Assembly: GCA_022478985.1 (NCBI GenBank) | Contig: JAKSZP010015877.1 | Span: 124,001 to 188,000 of the forward strand | From: Massospora cicadina | Taxonomy: Eukaryota > Entomophthoromycota > Entomophthoromycetes > Entomophthorales > Entomophthoraceae | Direction of reading: 5' to 3' | Length of the DNA: 64,000 nt | Part shown: positions 1 to 11,060 of the stretch, piece after piece | How positions within the stretch are numbered: the stretch's first letter is position 1 | How the letters are laid out: each line of letters begins with the position of its first letter | Translations under genes and position numbers: made by a program | The notes under the pieces: generated by a model | The model's input: the letters and a program-made list of their open reading frames with translations, nothing else | Told to the model about the DNA's origin: nothing | Database searches by the model: none

Positions 1-2695
1 TGTTTGGAGGGGAGCGTAGGGGCGGTGATGGCCGCAATCCAGGTACCCAAGATCTTGGCAGCATGGGCTCTGAAGTCAAGCAGGCCCATGCCACCCTGAT
101 GATAAGGGCCAAACATGACCTCTAGCCGTACTGGTGGAGGGCTGCCCAAAGCCATTCTTGCAGCAGGGCATACAAGGATTTGAAGAAGCTTGGTGAGAAG
201 GGGATGGCGTGGGCTCCAAACCAGACTTTGGAGAGGAGCATAGAGTTGGCAAAAACAACCCTGCCAGTAAGGGAAGTAGGGCGGGCTCTGAGGGAGGCGA
301 TGCGCTTCGTCACGTTGTCCAGAATATGGCACTCCATTACTGCTAACGTTTATCCGCCTGCCTCCATCCTCATGCCCAAATGGCGGACTGGCCCTATGGT
401 AGGGCGTGGCACGAAGGGAAGCACCAGTGGAGCGGTGTGGGGTGAGCTGGGAGGGCGAGCACATGTGCGAGCAGATGGGCTGGGTGGGCACTGGTTGCAG
501 GGTCCAGCAGTTTTGAGACTGACCAAGGAGGATGATTTCAGTTTTGGAAGTGTTCAGTGCAGAGTTACTTACCCGGGAATACTCCTGGATGAGAGCTTCC
601 AGTGCGCGTGAATCTTTATTGTTGGACACCCCAACCACACAGTCATCTGAAAACGCCATTGTCTTGACTGGGGCTTGTCCTGGCACATGGACCCCAGTGA
701 GTTGGGCATTCACGTTTTGAAGTAGTGGGTCAAGGCTGAAGTTGTATAAGAGTGGGCTAAGGGGGTCCCCTTGTCGCAAGCTCCTTTGAAGGCGGACCAC
801 ATCCATTAAGAAGCCAGGGCCACGTACTGCCATTGTTGCAGATTCTGAGCAGCATCACCCAGTTGATGAAGCGAGGGGGTAATCGGAATTGATGGAGGCA
901 GGCCCTGAGGTATTCCCAGTTTACTCTATTATAGGCCTTCTGTTGGTACAAGAATACAAGTGACCCAGTGGCTGTGGACTGGCATGCGTTAGCCACAGAG
1001 TGCACGTTGTCCCAAATCTATCTTCTGGGTATGAAACCAAATTGTCAGGGGAGATGGTGGCATATGCTACAATCCCTAAACGGTTAGCCATGATTTTGTT
1101 AAAATTTTTGTATTCGTGTTAGTTAAAGAAATGGGGAGCCAGTTGGCTAAGTCTAGCTTGTCCCCTTTCTTGAAAAGTGTGACAGTGAAGGCCTCTTGTC
1201 CTCCTGGTTGGAGGCGCGTTTCCAGAAGGCTCTGGTTAAGTGAGGCAAGCAGCGGTGGGGATATATATATTCAAAGTACTTTTTGTAGAATTCATATGGA
1301 ATGCTATCTGGGCCTGAGCATTTCCAGTTTGATGCACCGTGGATGGCTGTCCATAGTTCATTCGGAGTAATTAGTTTCTTTATTTCTGGGTATCAGGAAA
1401 CGGTGCAGATATGGGCTTGGTCAATAAATTCTGCCACTTCGGCCAGCTGAATTAGATTGGATCAGTATAACTCAGAGTAATACTTTTTTATTTCAATTGC
1501 CACTTCAGCCGGCGTATCTGTGATGGAATCATCCAATCTCTGCACCTGTGCGCAGGCCGCACTCTGGTGCAGTGCAAAGAATTTTCTAAAAAAAATGCGG
1601 TGCACGTGGCACTTTCTGTAATGTGTTTAGCCCTGTACTGAACACAAACCTGATGTTTGTGTTGCCTTTCAAGTGCGTTGAGGTGGGCGGCTGCCTCTTC
1701 CCACTTCTGGCCCTATGCAGGGCTGTATCCTGTAGGCGGGATGTTGGACTCCAGGTGTGCTAACTCTGCCAGAGCGCGCGAAATGGCAGCTGATGTGGCT
1801 TGTGAGCATCTGGAGGAGAGGTGGCGAAAGTGGCGGATGGTATCCTCTTTGTTGGTTGCCCATGTGGAGATGGGGTCCGCGCAAAATGGTGCAACAAACT
1901 CTTTTGTTAAAGTTGCTGATTCCACCCAAGTGGAAAATCCTGGCGACGCAAGTTTGGGGGGCGGAGTTTGCACCAATGTGGGGCCTTAGCCACTGTGACA
2001 GATAGGTGGTAGGTTATCAAGACCAGTCGGTGGTTGGAGAATTCCATTTATGTTGTTTTGAAGTGGGAAATGTGGGGTTGGAATTTTGCCGGTGTAAGGA
2101 TAAGGTCAATGCGGGACATGGACCTTAATTGGCCATTGTGGACGTGGGGGCGCATCATGTTTTCGAGCAGCAGGGCTCGCTGCAGCAGCGCATCCATTAA
2201 CCCAAGGGTGACCTTTAGAACGCAAAGTTCTACATGACCCTGGGGGGCGTGGGAGGAGGAAGGCCAACAGTCCGTTGGTGTGTTTAGCCAACAGTTTATG
2301 TCGCCAACTACAAAAGGGTCTGGGGGTAGCAGGAGGGATTTGACCGATGAGAAAAATTTCTGACGCTCTCATGCACCATTTGGGGTGTAGATGTTGACAA
2401 TAGCATGCGCCACGTTGGCCCACGAGAAAGTGACAATGAGGACTCAGCCATTGAGGAAGGTTTCTGATGATAAAAATTTGAAGAAATTGTTTCGTCAAAC
2501 TAGCACCCCACAGTGCTCTGACCAAAAGGATAGGGATGGGAGGAGCATGGTTTTCCAAGCATCCTTGGAACCTCATGGACAGTGGGACATCTGGATGGCC
2601 AGGATATCCACAGGTAAATCTTGTTGTAAAAAACTCAGTTTCCTAGCCCAGGATGGCGAGGCCTTGAGTATGGCGATATTTAACGTCCCCTAAAG
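1..2695 (-). pseudogene. LINE-A ORF2: endonuclease-reverse transcriptase, broken and incomplete
   Basis: Reads right to left. The first part (about 2690-2100) matches the APE-type endonuclease of LINE-C, with a tract around 2280-2330 corresponding to the GDxNCW motif of that family. The middle (about 2000-1100) is the linker and RT N-terminus. RT palm peptides such as LDQQKAYDRVNWEYLR in LINE-C reappear here at 757-1005 with changes. The catalytic box FADD of LINE-C (41844-41855) reads FSDD at 642-653, an Ala-to-Ser change that leaves both aspartates. Frame changes and stops are frequent. The C-terminal zinc finger seen in LINE-B to LINE-E would lie left of the window. Role when intact: nicking of the target and target-primed reverse transcription. 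Confidence 0.85.
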
Positions 2696-2717
2696 TAAAG
2701 GTTTCCCCCATCGCACC

Positions 2718-4110
2718 TTAGGTGTGAGGGGGTGGGCACTTGGGCCCACTAGCCTCCTCTAGATCCCCACAGGCCTTCACAGCAGCACGGGTGTTTGCAG
2801 CAATGCTATTGGTAGTTTTGTTAATTTTTTCAGAAAGGTTCATGTGGCTTTTGCCTTCACTTTTTGTTTCCCTGACGTCAAACAACTTTTTTGTGCGGTG
2901 TGGATGAGTTTGAAGCACTGTTGAGCGGGTCAAAAAAAATTTCAGGTAGGATGAGTCCCAAGTCAGTTTCAACCGGAGCTTGGTTGCAAAGATTATAGAG
3001 ATTGAGTCCCCCATCGGATCCTCATATTGGGTGGCCCAATTGGCATGGGCTTCCCAATCTGATTGGTTGATGGATTCCTGAGTTGCTTCTGCCGCAAAGG
3101 TTTTCGATGTCCTCCTGGCGTTGGGAGTGTGGGATAGTGGTGGTGACTTTGGCCGCTTCCTTGGCCGCAGCCCTGTGGGCCTGCTCGGCCTTCTTCCACT
3201 CTTGTGTGGAAATAGGTTTTACCAGTAGGTAGCAGCCTTGTGCTCCCCACGGGAAAGCCTCTTTGGTGCTTGCAGTTGGTTTGTTGTGCGCCTCTCCGCT
3301 GGCCATAGCCGCTGAGGGGTGCTCTTGGAATGTGACGCCCTCTTTGGTGGGACATGCATGTGCCTTATGGCTGAACGCGTCACAGTGGGTGCAGATGGGG
3401 GGCGCACTGTCCACGGTTACCCAGAAAAGGTGGGTGGTATGCCCTTCAATATTGATATATATGGAGTGCAGGATCTAGGTTAGGTCTTTTGTGATCTCCT
3501 CAGTTAAGGTCAGAACTGCGATGGCTTTGCCAGTGCACAGGTGTGGCATCAGCGTAAAGTGTTGCATCTTAAAAGATTGTATTTCGCCGTAGACAGTAAG
3601 ACCATCTTTCAGGTGTTACTCCAAATTGTCACGTTTTACCATAGTAGGCAAAAAGTCAAACGTGAGGAAATTTGGTTGGATTTTGTCCATCTGGTGCGTT
3701 TGGTTTTGACAACCCGTTGCCCTTTGAGGAGGTCGATCACTATGTGCACTGCAGCAGCCTCATCTACTGCCTCCTTGTTTTCAAAACCTAGGTCCAGCCA
3801 ACTGCATGACATGGAGTGAGGTGTGACGTACACCGCGGTCAGAAAAAAGTGTGCACACCCTCACAAAATTTTTCCCATAAAGCCATTTGTTGGATGTCCA
3901 GAAACACGCGGACTCCATATTCCACCGACAAAAGTGGCTGGGAGTGTGGCGTGTTGATGTACTGGTTGCATCGTGCTTGCCAAGCGAGAATTTCTGGGGA
4001 AATAGTGACCGCCAGTTTTTTAAAAAAATTCCTATTCTGCCAGTTTCTCTGGGGCGTTTTCAAATGTTTTAGGCCGCGGGCCTACCACCTGCTCCTCTTA
4101 CCTTACTTGC
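2718..4110 (-). pseudogene. LINE-A ORF1: RNA-binding protein with CCHC knuckle, broken
   Basis: This region is the frameshifted equivalent of LINE-C ORF1. Segments in order: 4063-3839 (a start-proximal block containing SPEILAWQARCNQYIN), 3833-3636 (HSMSCSWLDLGFENK), then 3414-3022 with a single CCHC zinc knuckle CTHCDAFSHKAHAC (CX2CX4HX4C), followed by an Ala/Lys-rich, probably helical segment (KKAEQAHRAAAKEAAK). The last part, to about 2718, is low in recognisable motifs. In non-LTR elements ORF1 proteins coat the element RNA. The large number of frame breaks marks this copy as non-functional. The Ala/Lys-rich stretch is the same in LINE-C apart from substitutions, which argues that it is a real part of the protein. 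Confidence 0.8.
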
Positions 4111-4229
4111 CCAACTGCTCCCTGACATGGGCGCAGACTAATCTCCTCTGTGAGATTATCAAACTAGATTCAGAATTGAATTGAATAGGTTGCAAAAGTG
4201 ATTGCAATGAGAGAGAAAAGTTGATAATG

Positions 4230-4247
4230 GGGATCCTTGATCTGTTA
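4230..4247. repeat. Target-site duplication of LINE-B, 3' side
   Basis: GGGATCCTTGATCTGTTA here matches GGGATACTTGATATGTTA at 9316-9333 in 16 of 18 positions. The pair brackets LINE-B exactly. Confidence 0.8.
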
Positions 4248-4369
4248 TTTTTTATCTAACCAAGGCAAGCTGACCAGGGGATGGGCATTACCGATATATG
4301 TGTAGAAATGAGAGGGGAGTGAAGAATAGCAATGATTAGAGAGGATTGGGCACCCTGGGGTATACAGGT

Positions 4370-7300
4370 TACCCCTATTTCCAGCCAGAGCTGCCAGGTA
4401 TGGGGGATTGGTGCACTACTCTGAGGGTGTTGCCCTCGCTATGGAGCAGGTGTGAAGGAAGGGGTCCATGTGAAGGAACTAGAGCGGGAACCATGACTTT
4501 ATGAGTCTCTGCTGCCTTGGATTCATATACCCATAGAGCCAGGCTTGAGAGTGCTCCAGTAAGTGGACGTGGAACATATTGATAACACAATAGATGGTAG
4601 GGACCGTGCCCTTGAATGCATCAAAGGCAATAGTGTGGATTTTCCACATTGCAATTGGTATCAATAGGGAGACAGGGTAGACGGGATTGGGGACACAAGC
4701 CAGAGCGCGAGGAGGCTCCTTGATATAGAGAAATCCTGGTTGTCTTGGATCTTGAGCAAGCGCGAGACTTCTCGCCATATGGCTCTGGATGGGGCAGGTT
4801 TCTAAGCGGTGGTGTAGGGAGCCCTCTCCTCCACATACTGCGCAGGTTGCATGGATGGAATTGGTGCGGTCCACCATTCTATAGGTCCTTCTTAGGCAGC
4901 TCCAGGCGGTGGCTCAAACCCTCAGCTGGAGGATTGGATGGTGCATCATCCTCCATATTGCCTTTTGTGTGGCTAGGTCATAGGGGATGTCCAAAACGTC
5001 CAGGCAGTCAATTTTGGCGATAGTTAGGGTCGTGGCAAGTATGTCTTTGTGGGGGTGGTCTTTTGGCTTTCATATCATGAAGTGGGTTCTGGGTCGTCCC
5101 CTTCCCTGCACAGTGCCAGTAGTAGCTACAGTCCATCCCATGTGGTGGATGGTTTGGAGGAGGCGTTTAAAGTGAGGGGGGTTCTGTGCAGGCCCGTTGC
5201 ATTGGGGCAGTTAGCGAGGTACATTAGTAAGCTGGAAGGATGGTGTGGGTTAGGTATTTTGAGTGCCTGCGCAAAGTTGGCCCTCGCTGCCCTATACCAG
5301 TGCTGTTGCGGGGGGTCCAGGGTTAGCACTTCCTCTATCCAGGTGATCAGGATGTGGTTGGCATGGCTCTCAAAATCTATCAAGCCCATGCCTCCGCTGA
5401 AGCATAAACCATATAGCATTTCCACCAGGATTGGTGGGCGGGATCCAGGCCACAGCCAGCCTTGGATGAGCGCATGGATCAACATTATAAAGGTGGGTGA
5501 GAAGGGGATTGCATGTGCGGGGAACCACAGCATCAGGGAGGATGAGCGAGTTGGCAACTGCCACTCACTCCATTAGCCCAGGGGATCTACCCATGAGTGA
5601 GGCGATTCTGTTGGATATCCGTTGCAGCAGGTTATTCTCAATCATCTCATTTGCATACCCTCCTGTTTCCAGCCATATCCCAAGGTGGCGGACAGGGGTG
5701 GTGGTGGCAGGTAATGCAAAGGGTATGATGGGTGAGTTTTTGCGCCTTGGGTTGTGTGTAGTGGGGGATGGTGTCCAGTTGGTGATGTATCTGCCAAGGA
5801 GGATTATTTCAGTTTTCCATGTATTAAATGATACATTAAAACAATGGATTTTCCTCTAGGTCTCGTTCCAACTGTCGGGTGTTGCTGCTATCAGCTATAC
5901 CTGTCACACAGTCATCCGCAAAGGCCAGTATCTTGACTAGGGGCTGGCCTTGTGCAGTTATGCCACTGAGGCGTGAGTTGGCAACGCGGAGGAGTGGATG
6001 AAAAACTAAAGCTGTATAGTAGTGGGCTGAGGGGGTCCCCTTGCTTGAGCCCTCTACGTGGGGTGATCCCGTCAGTCAGGAATCCAGGGCCACATACAGC
6101 CATAGAAGCGGATTCTGTGAGGAGCATTGCCCAGTTGATGAACCTGGGTGGGAGGTTGAAGGCGTGTAGGCACTCTTTTAAGTATGGCAATTAATGCGGT
6201 CATAAGCCTTCTCCTGGTTGAGGAATACCAGGGCTCCCATCATTTTGGATTGGCTTACATTGGCGATGGAGTGTATGTTAGACCAGATGGAGCGCTCTGG
6301 TGCAAAACCAAATTGGTTGGGTGATAGGGTTTTAGAGGCTAGTGCGCCCAATCTGGTAGCTAGAATTTTTGTAAGTAGTTTGTGTCAGAGTTTGAGAGTG
6401 CTATTGGGCGCCAGTTGGCCAGGTCCAGTCTGTCGCCCTTTTTAAATAGGGTAATGACATAGGAGTCCTGGCCTCAAGGCAGGAGACGGGTCTCCAGCAA
6501 GCACTGGTCTATGGATGCTAGGAGGAGGGGGGCGATTTGTTTAAAGTATGTTTTATAAAATTCGTAGGGTATTTCATCAGGGCCTGGGCATTTCCTATGC
6601 GGTGCACTGCAGACTGTATTCCAGAGCTCCTCCTGTGGTATCAGGTTTAGAAGACTATAGTCCAGTGGTGCACTCTGTATTCCAGTAGATCATAAATTTT
6701 GTATTTTTTGTGAATTGAATGGGGTGTCATGGTAAAGTTCAGTGTAATAGTGGTGAATTTCCGCCTTGACCTCCGTTGGATTAGTTGCCACAGTTCCATC
6801 TGATTTGCGGACCTGTGTGCACTGGGGAAGATTGTCTCAGGAGTGGTATTGGTGGAAGAAAAACGCCAAACAGGTTTTTCCTTCTTTTATGTGCTTACCT
6901 TTCCATGATACTTTGATTCTGTGTTGGTGTTTGTGGATGAGGGCGTTTAGGATGGCGGAAATTTCCGCCCATTTGCCCCCCCAATTTGGGCTGTATCTGG
7001 ACTTCAGGGTATTGAGTTCTAGGGGGCAAAGTTCTGCCAGGGTGCTTCTGATCGTGCTTATCTGCAGTGTATTTGCATGATGTGAGATGGCGAGTTTTGT
7101 TTATTAGCTCAGATTTGAATTTTTACCAAGTTTTGATAGGATCCGATGCAAATGGGGTTGTGAATTTTGGGTTCAAAGCTTTGTGCTTGACCCAATCAGA
7201 AATTTCAGGAGTTTTATATTCTCCAGGTATAGCTTCCTCCAGGGCGACATCCACATTTGATTCCTAGTTGGTGTGAGCTGCACCAAAACTAGACGGTGGT

Positions 7301-8025
7301 CAGAAAAATTGATTTTTTAGTAGCAAAGTTAGTAATAAATGAGTGGCAGGATTTTGGTGTGAGGATGTGGTTGATGTGGCTCATTGAGATGAGCATTCTC
7401 TCGCTATGCTGGGGCAGGTCATGTGAGGAAGGAGTGGAGACCCGTGGGATAGGGTGTCATACAGGCCAAAGGATGCCCTCATTGTGCGGAACTTGATGTG
7501 TCCCAGTGGGTATCCCCTGAGGGTTGGGCCATCAGTCTGTAGTGGGGTTGTCCCAACAGTTAAAGTCGCCCATCAGGATGGTATCTGGTGGGAGGTTGAG
7601 CATCGGGATGGATTTGAGGAATAGTTTCCTCTCAAATGTGGTGCACAGTTCATAGATACAGGCTATTGATATTGTGGCCTCTTGGTTTACAATCCTTGCG
7701 GTTAGGACGCAGCCATCTAGATGTGAGGAGGATTTGACGATTTTTAATTTTTTGTTATTATTATGGATGACCACCCCACAGTGGGGCGTCCAAACTGACT
7801 GGGAAAGTGAGACCCTGGCCACCCAGGATCCCTCTCCCCCTGTAGACAGTGGGTCTCTTGGATGTCCAAGATGTCTACAGGGGGTTTGTGCAGGTTTTGT
7901 TAGATTTGGGGATTGTATTAGCCTTTCTGCATGGAATTTTGTTTGATTTAGATTGGTGCGCTGATTGGTTTCTGATGTTTCAGGGTTTAATTTTGAAGCT
8001 CTGGGCCCTGTTGGCTCACCCATGG
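4370..8025 (-). pseudogene. LINE-B ORF2: endonuclease-reverse transcriptase, broken
   Basis: The N-terminal APE endonuclease lies at 8023-7532 and retains MGDFNCWDNP near its end. RT follows: the box LKQGDPLSPLLYSFSF at about 6060-6000 and the catalytic FADD at 5911-5922 are both intact. After the RT, blocks such as MGLIDFESHANHILITWI (about 5400-5340) are shared with LINE-C and LINE-D. The C-terminal zinc finger is CAVCGGEGSLHHRLETCP at about 4846-4793, the pattern of the zf-RVT domain that follows RT in many plant and fungal L1-like elements. Multiple frameshifts separate these blocks. No RNase H domain was seen, which argues against the Tad1 clade. Confidence 0.85.
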
Positions 8026-8059
8026 TGGAGTTGAATTGTCCTGGTAAGTTTTTTGATTG

Positions 8060-9240
8060 AGATCATGTGGTGATTCTGTCATCTTGTTAAAAAATTTTCT
8101 GCATGGGTTGCCCAATCCAACTGTTTGGCTTGATTAATATCCTCCATGGATGCTCCATCTTGGGCATTCTATTCTTATTGGCTGGTTCAGCCAATTTCCT
8201 CTCTGTCCATCTGGATTTGGTTTGGGTCAATGGAGGAGGTCACGAGTGATGCAGCCTAGGCTGCTGCCCACTTGCAGGCCTTCTGCACCTGTTTATGTAA
8301 TTTGGGTGAGATTGAGTTTATGAGGACGCAGTGTCCATCCTCTCCCCAGAGGAAAGTGTGGTTGGCATTGACCATTTTTCTGAAGGTCTCCTTGTTTTTG
8401 TCTATAGTGTCATCATAATAGTCCAGGGCCAAGATGCCCTCCTTCATGGGGCACGCCTGTTCCTTGTGCCCCAGTGTGGTGCAATGGTTGCAGATGGGCG
8501 GTGAATGTTCCGGTGTGATTTGGAAAGGTTTTGAAACTCCCCTGTCTGGGAGGTGAAACACCATGGTATGTGAGATTTTAGTTAAGTCTGCAGCAACGTC
8601 GAGGTCCAGGTCAATTACAGCAATTGCCTCTCCTAAGCACAGGTTCAGCATTAGGTGGAATCGCTGTAATTCTAGTTGTTTTATTTCTCCGTAGCTCTGA
8701 AGTCTAAATCAGAGTTCTTCCTCAATTTGCTTATGGGGGAGGTTGGTGGGAAGCAAGTCAAAAGAGATGAACAAAGTATTTGCTTTGTTCCATCTGGTGT
8801 GCGCGGTGTGCACAATTTGTTTGCCCTCAGGGGAGGGATATTTTGACATAGACTTTGCTTCTTCTGCATCTTCTTCAGTTTCAAAACCCATATTGATCCA
8901 GCTGTGGTGGATGGTGTGGGTGATAATATATATCGCATGGGGAATAAGGGAGGCCTGTGCCTCGCCTACCTTTTCCCACAGGGTTGGGGATTCTACCCTT
9001 AAGAAAAGTCAGAGCCCATATTCCACTTTTGATAGGGGTTGTGCATACTGTATTTCCATATATTGGTTCTTATTGTGGTAAATTCCACAAACCAGGGCAG
9101 TGTTTGGGTTTGGGGTTTTTGGCAGCGTTGGCTTCTGGTCCCCCTCCAGGGCGTTTTTTGCCCTTGGGTGCACCGTTTTGGCCATTGCCCAATATGAATT
9201 TCGCCCAGTTTAGTTGAGTTCTATTGAATTCGCTCATCTC
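8060..9240 (-). pseudogene. LINE-B ORF1: CCHC-knuckle RNA-binding protein, broken
   Basis: ORF1 starts near the element's 5' end. A block containing LLPTNLPHKQIEEEL at about 8760-8710 is shared with LINE-D ORF1 (SLPTNLPHKVIEEELLKG). The zinc knuckle CNHCTTLGHKEQAC (CX2CX4HX4C) lies within the 8651-8256 segment and is followed by an acidic stretch and a short Lys/Ala-rich helix. At least three frames are used, so the gene is dead. Expected role: binding of element RNA in a ribonucleoprotein. Confidence 0.8.
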
Positions 9241-9315
9241 ACCTGTGTGATTATCAAAATTATCTGCTTGAATCAATTTTTAGTAGCTGATGTTATTTTC
9301 ACAGGAAAGAAAAGT

Positions 9316-9333
9316 GGGATACTTGATATGTTA
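9316..9333. repeat. Target-site duplication of LINE-B, 5' side
   Basis: GGGATACTTGATATGTTA, partner of 4230-4247 with 2 mismatches in 18. It fixes the 5' end of LINE-B at 9315. Confidence 0.8.
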
Positions 9334-10076
9334 GCTATATCTGATAATCCCCAGACTTCATATGAGGGATAACTCCAAATCCCATTTTAATACCAATCTA
9401 ACTTCAGGTAGTGATCTAAATCATATTGTATCTAGATCTTAAGTAGTATAATATCCATAGTTAGCTAAGTTCTGATAGAACTTAATGAGTTGCCAAACCT
9501 AACAAATGTATCCAGCCTTTTAGAACACTTAAATTCTGACCTTTCATGTTTTATTAAGCTTTATGAATGTCAGGATTGGATATCCATGTGTTATCTACTA
9601 AATGTACAAGTTTAAAATTTTTCCTAGCTTTATCTAAAATCTATATCCTGTTTTAGATCTTCTTTATTTCAACCAGATTTTAGCCCTTAAAGTCTGGGCA
9701 ATTTCCAAAATAATTTCAAATTACATTAAATAAAATTCCTAAAAATTAAAAGTGCTCAGAAATCTAGCATTTCAGAATTATGACAACAGATACAGAAACT
9801 ACTGATTGAAAATAATCAAAAGATAGCAAAAATCATATCTAAAAAGTTTATGTAAGGTTATAAGTATTTTATTTATATTAGTAAAGTATAAATTTTGTTT
9901 TATGCAAAAGTATATAGATTCCCTAATAAATTTAAAATCTATAGTTATACTCTAGGATCAGAGCTACAATTATTTATATTATGAAGATTTATAATTTCAA
10001 GTTTATTGGAAATTATATAGAGGATGAGTTGAAATATAGATTTATCTTAAATTCTCATGATAACATGATTTAATAT
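9334..10076. other. AT-rich spacer, no gene seen
   Basis: About 740 bp of very AT-rich sequence. No ORF of note, repeat end, tRNA box or similarity to other parts of the window was found. Confidence 0.6.
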
Positions 10077-10705
10077 TGTCAGACAATTACAAGTCCAATT
10101 ATGTAATAAGTGTATATTTGTTCAAAATAAGGACAAAATCAGCCAAAAGACCCTGGCCGATCCTTGGTGGAACCCTTTGAATCAGCAATACTGTTATTGA
10201 TAATACATAGCTATATAGCACAAGTTTAAGTAGTCTGATTGCACAAACTAATTAACGGAATCAAAAAGACCATCCAAGGTTCCTCCCCATCCCATTGACA
10301 TATAAGTAAACCACCTAGAGGGGAAACACCCCTTTTATAGCTTCAGAGGGGGTCCCACCAGGTGTAAAACTTTTCCGCATGGTGATTGGTTCTGATACAT
10401 CAAATACTTGCCTAATGGAAAGGTCCTACCTACTCTTACCCCTCCATTGGTCATTCCCATTATAGAGAGCCAAGTTTTGAGAGCTCCAATAGGTCAAACA
10501 ACCATATTTCCAAATTAGGCTTGAAGCTGATAATGAATTGAAGCCTATCTTAGTCTAAGCTCCGAGTTAATTTATTTACTAAGCTGTGAGAATGTAACAG
10601 GGTTCTCTCTTAAACCCTTTGCCACTAATAAAAATATATAAAAAAACAAAACTTTAAGTATTTAATTGGTGTTTTTTATTTTGATATATGTAGTTCAAAA
10701 TCCCA
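10077..10705 (+). repeat. Remnant LTR of the Ty3-3 type, plus orientation
   Basis: The block begins with TGTCAGACAATTACAAGTCC. It shares CCAAAAGACCCTGGCC at 10144-10159 and a nearby GTGGAACCC with the reverse complement of the Ty3-3 3' LTR (about 40060-40100). Further on, CCCCTTTTATAG at 10326 matches the reverse of the CTATAAAAAGGGG tract of that LTR. It therefore lies in the opposite orientation to Ty3-3. I place the right end near 10705 (CAAAATCCCA), but the boundary is uncertain and no clean target duplication was found. Confidence 0.55.
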
Positions 10706-10715
10706 TGAATTAAAT

Positions 10716-10916
10716 TGTTGGAATTTAGGTAAAAAAGGGACCAGTGAGCATCATCAACGCTTAAATTACAACAGCCTTAAATCACTCAATTAACATATAT
10801 AATCAGAAACTATAGTATAAGTTCCTTTCATAAAAGGTTTTTTTTCTGATAAACAAAACTGTTGGATTTTTGTTGAAGGAGATACTTGCTGGTGCTTTTT
10901 TACCTAAAATCCAACA
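10716..10916. repeat. 201-bp inverted-repeat structure
   Basis: TGTTGGAATTTAGGTAAAAA at 10716 pairs with the inverse complement of the sequence ending at 10916 (reading TGTTGGATTTTAGGTAAAAA on the other strand). The pairing extends more weakly to about 45 bp per arm. It could be a small MITE. Alternatively it could be an inverted pair of LTR ends, because the right arm overlaps the start of the solo LTR at 10860. Confidence 0.5.
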
Positions 10917-11060
10917 GATAGGGGATTGAAACCACTGATAATAACAAAATAAAAAACATAAATAACTAGAAGGTTGGGTTTTTTATATGTTTACTAGTTC
11001 CTGCGTGGGCAAGAAAATGAACCCTTTTCATAAATTGATACTTAGTATTTAAAGTGTCAG
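10860..11060 (-). repeat. Solo LTR (Ty3-3 type), left arm, split by Ty3-1
   Basis: TGTTGGATTTTTG followed by CTTGCTGGTGCTT resembles the start (plus-strand reading) of the Ty3-3 5' LTR at 50560, and ACCACTGATAA further on matches the same LTR. The other arm is 22501-22974. Flanks AAAAC (10855-10859) and AAAGC (22975-22979) fit a 5-bp target duplication with one G/A difference. Confidence 0.6.

Larger units (their letters stand above)
1..4221 (-). mobile_element. LINE-A, non-LTR retrotransposon (3' part outside window)
   Basis: This is a minus-strand non-LTR retrotransposon. Its 5' end lies near 4221 and its body runs left past position 1, so the last third of ORF2 and the 3' end are missing. 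It is closely related to LINE-C (40159-45431): the same proteins and much of the same DNA can be followed along both copies. The 5' end is placed by comparison with LINE-C, where the matching GAGAAAGAAAAG tract abuts the target duplication. Order of parts: ORF1 with a CCHC knuckle, then ORF2 with APE endonuclease and reverse transcriptase. Both ORFs carry stops and frameshifts, so this is a dead copy. LINE-B is inserted about 10 bp beyond its 5' end. Confidence 0.9.
4248..9315 (-). mobile_element. LINE-B, full-length degenerate non-LTR retrotransposon
   Basis: A minus-strand non-LTR element of 5068 bp bracketed by an 18-bp target duplication. It belongs to the same family as LINE-D (30015-35231): the 3' end (AAGCTGACCAGGGG near 4268) is almost identical to that of LINE-D at about 30030, and the 5' ends share a GAAAGAAAA tract. 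Gene order is ORF1 (CCHC knuckle), then ORF2 (APE endonuclease, RT, C-terminal CCHC/RVT-type zinc finger). No long A-tail is present at the 3' end, unlike LINE-E. Both ORFs are interrupted. The element landed beside the 5' end of LINE-A. Confidence 0.9.

Noticed and set aside
180..611. Plus-strand 143-codon frame and many similar plus-strand frames over the LINEs
   Set aside because: They are antisense to ORF2, where recognisable RT blocks are found, and have no conserved motif of their own.
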